Source: Bacillota bacterium
Lineage (GTDB): Bacteria; Bacillota; Bacilli; ZCTH02-B2
Assembly (NCBI GenBank): GCA_017577895.1
Contig: PKQY01000046.1
Span: 1-14,851 of the forward strand
Length of the DNA stretch: 14,851 nucleotides
Reading direction: 5' to 3'
Position 1 is the stretch's first letter. Each line of letters starts with the position of its first letter. The translations under genes were made by a program, and so were the position numbers. Below are positions 14,285 through 14,851 of this stretch, one piece after another. The notes beneath the pieces were generated by a model. The model ran no database searches, was not told the DNA's origin, and was given only the letters and a program-made list of their open reading frames with translations.

Positions 14285-14676
14285 TCAAGCTTGACCTTTG
14301 CGCGTCATTTCCAACCCTTTCAAATAAAGATCCGGAACGGCATAGCGGACGGGTACCCCGCCGTCCCTTTCGTACACGCTGATCAATCCGGATTCGTTCG
14401 CGATTTCGATCTCATGTTCAAAGGACGCCAGTTCCTGTTTTTGCAAGGGAGACATTTTGCCTCGAATGTGATTCATGAACTGTTCCAGTTCCGGATACTC
14501 TTCTCTCAGCGCATTGACCGCTTCCTCCGACACGCTCGGCAACGCTTTGGTCAACATGCGGGGCCGGATCAGCGACCGCAAATACGGATTCTTTTCGGTC
14601 ATAAACTCTTCTTTTTCCAGATCAATGGCCACTCGGAACAACTGAAACAAATAACGCGGGCTGTGATCGCGATCAA
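14285..14676 (-). pseudogene. C-terminal part of an unrecognised gene, cut by the IS256-family element
   Basis: An open minus-strand frame ends in a normal terminator but has no convincing start. The first possible start (TTG at 14648-14650) lacks a ribosome site. Protein-like sequence (DRDHSPRYL) continues in frame upstream of it to the IS end near 14677, so the 5' part seems removed by the insertion. About 130 codons remain. They are charged and mostly helical, with RPRMLTKALPSVSEEAVNAL in the middle and a C-terminal part (ANESGLISVYERDGGVPVRY, then AVPDLYLKGLEMTRKG) that resembles a winged-helix wing in pattern. I cannot name the family. It could be the tail of a larger ATPase or regulatory protein, but that is a guess. 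Confidence 0.6.
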
Positions 14677-14851
14677 GTCCATAAGTGTGTGTAAAATCCC
14701 TCGGTTAGATGAACTCAGCGTATTGGGGTAACCTTACTTACTTTTTTTGCTTGTTGCTGTTGTTTTTTCCACTCATGGTATTCCGTCATGTCCAGGTATC
14801 TTTTGCCGCTGGACCACTTTTCATCCATTTCCATCAATAAGGCACCAATCA
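14677..14851 (-). mobile_element. end of an IS256-family insertion sequence (partial)
   Basis: The element starts near 14677 with a terminal sequence whose outward reading is TTTTACACACACTTATGGAC, the TTTACACAC type typical of IS256-family ends. The transposase C-terminus follows, and the element continues off the right edge. IS256 elements usually make 8-bp target duplications; if the end is at 14677 the copy on this side would be GCGATCAA (14669-14676). The exact boundary is uncertain by a few bases. Confidence 0.7.
14715..14851 (-). CDS. IS256-family (mutator-type) transposase, C-terminal fragment
   Basis: The minus-strand frame reads IGALLMEMDEKWSSGKRYLD, then MTEYHEWKKQQQQAKK, and stops with TGA at 14715-14717. 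The phrase LLMEMDEKWSxGKRYLDMxEY is the well-conserved C-terminal signature of IS256-family DDE transposases. The gene runs off the window, so whether the full enzyme is intact cannot be judged. Its Gln/Lys-rich tail is normal for the family. Confidence 0.9.
   Translation of the reverse strand, partial: IGALLMEMDEKWSSGKRYLDMTEYHEWKKQQQQAKKVSKVTPIR

Noticed and set aside
1..14851. CRISPR array, tRNA, rRNA or phage module
   Set aside because: I saw no regularly spaced direct repeats, no tRNA or rRNA-like sequence and no phage structural genes in the window.

Overview
The window looks like the chromosome of a GC-rich member of the Bacillales (Firmicutes), possibly a thermophile of the Thermoactinomycetaceae type; the genus is a guess. 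Support comes from strong GGAGG-type ribosome sites, GTG and TTG starts, S-layer homology (SLH) domains, a Gram-positive-type lipobox, U-tailed hairpin terminators and a sigma-A promoter close to consensus.

Layout. Positions 130-12036 are a long run of minus-strand genes. In order of transcription (right to left) they are: a lipoprotein membrane-fusion protein and an RND efflux pump whose frames overlap by 4 nt (GTGA); a TetR regulator; a small exported protein of unknown function; a secreted subtilisin-like protease with three SLH domains; an exported phosphodiester-glycosidase-like protein with Ig-like and SLH domains; and a TolC-family protein. A terminator closes the run at 91-120. The efflux genes have a promoter (TTGACG-17-TATAAT, 12108-12136) and a perfect inverted repeat just downstream (12070-12093) that fits a TetR operator. 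The third gene of that unit encodes the likely repressor, so autoregulation is the simplest model.

To the right, a single cupin gene (minus) and an XRE-type regulator (plus) diverge from a spacer holding repeated ATCGTCTTT-like sites. Each has its own terminator.

From about 13370 to 14145 the DNA is a mosaic of broken genes: a chemotaxis-receptor signalling-domain fragment (minus), an ABC-2 permease with an internal deletion, frameshifts and a stop (plus), and the first 36 codons of a galE-like gene (minus), joined almost end to end. Next comes the C-terminal part of an unrecognised gene, cut at its 5' side by the end of an IS256-family element. Only the transposase C-terminus of that element lies in the window.

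Functional picture. The locus joins inner-membrane export (membrane-fusion protein plus RND) with surface proteins held to the wall by SLH domains (protease, glycosidase) and a TolC-like periplasmic or wall-zone protein. All three classic parts of a Gram-negative tripartite pump are therefore encoded within 12 kb of what otherwise looks like a single-membrane bacterium. Whether they work together cannot be read from the sequence.
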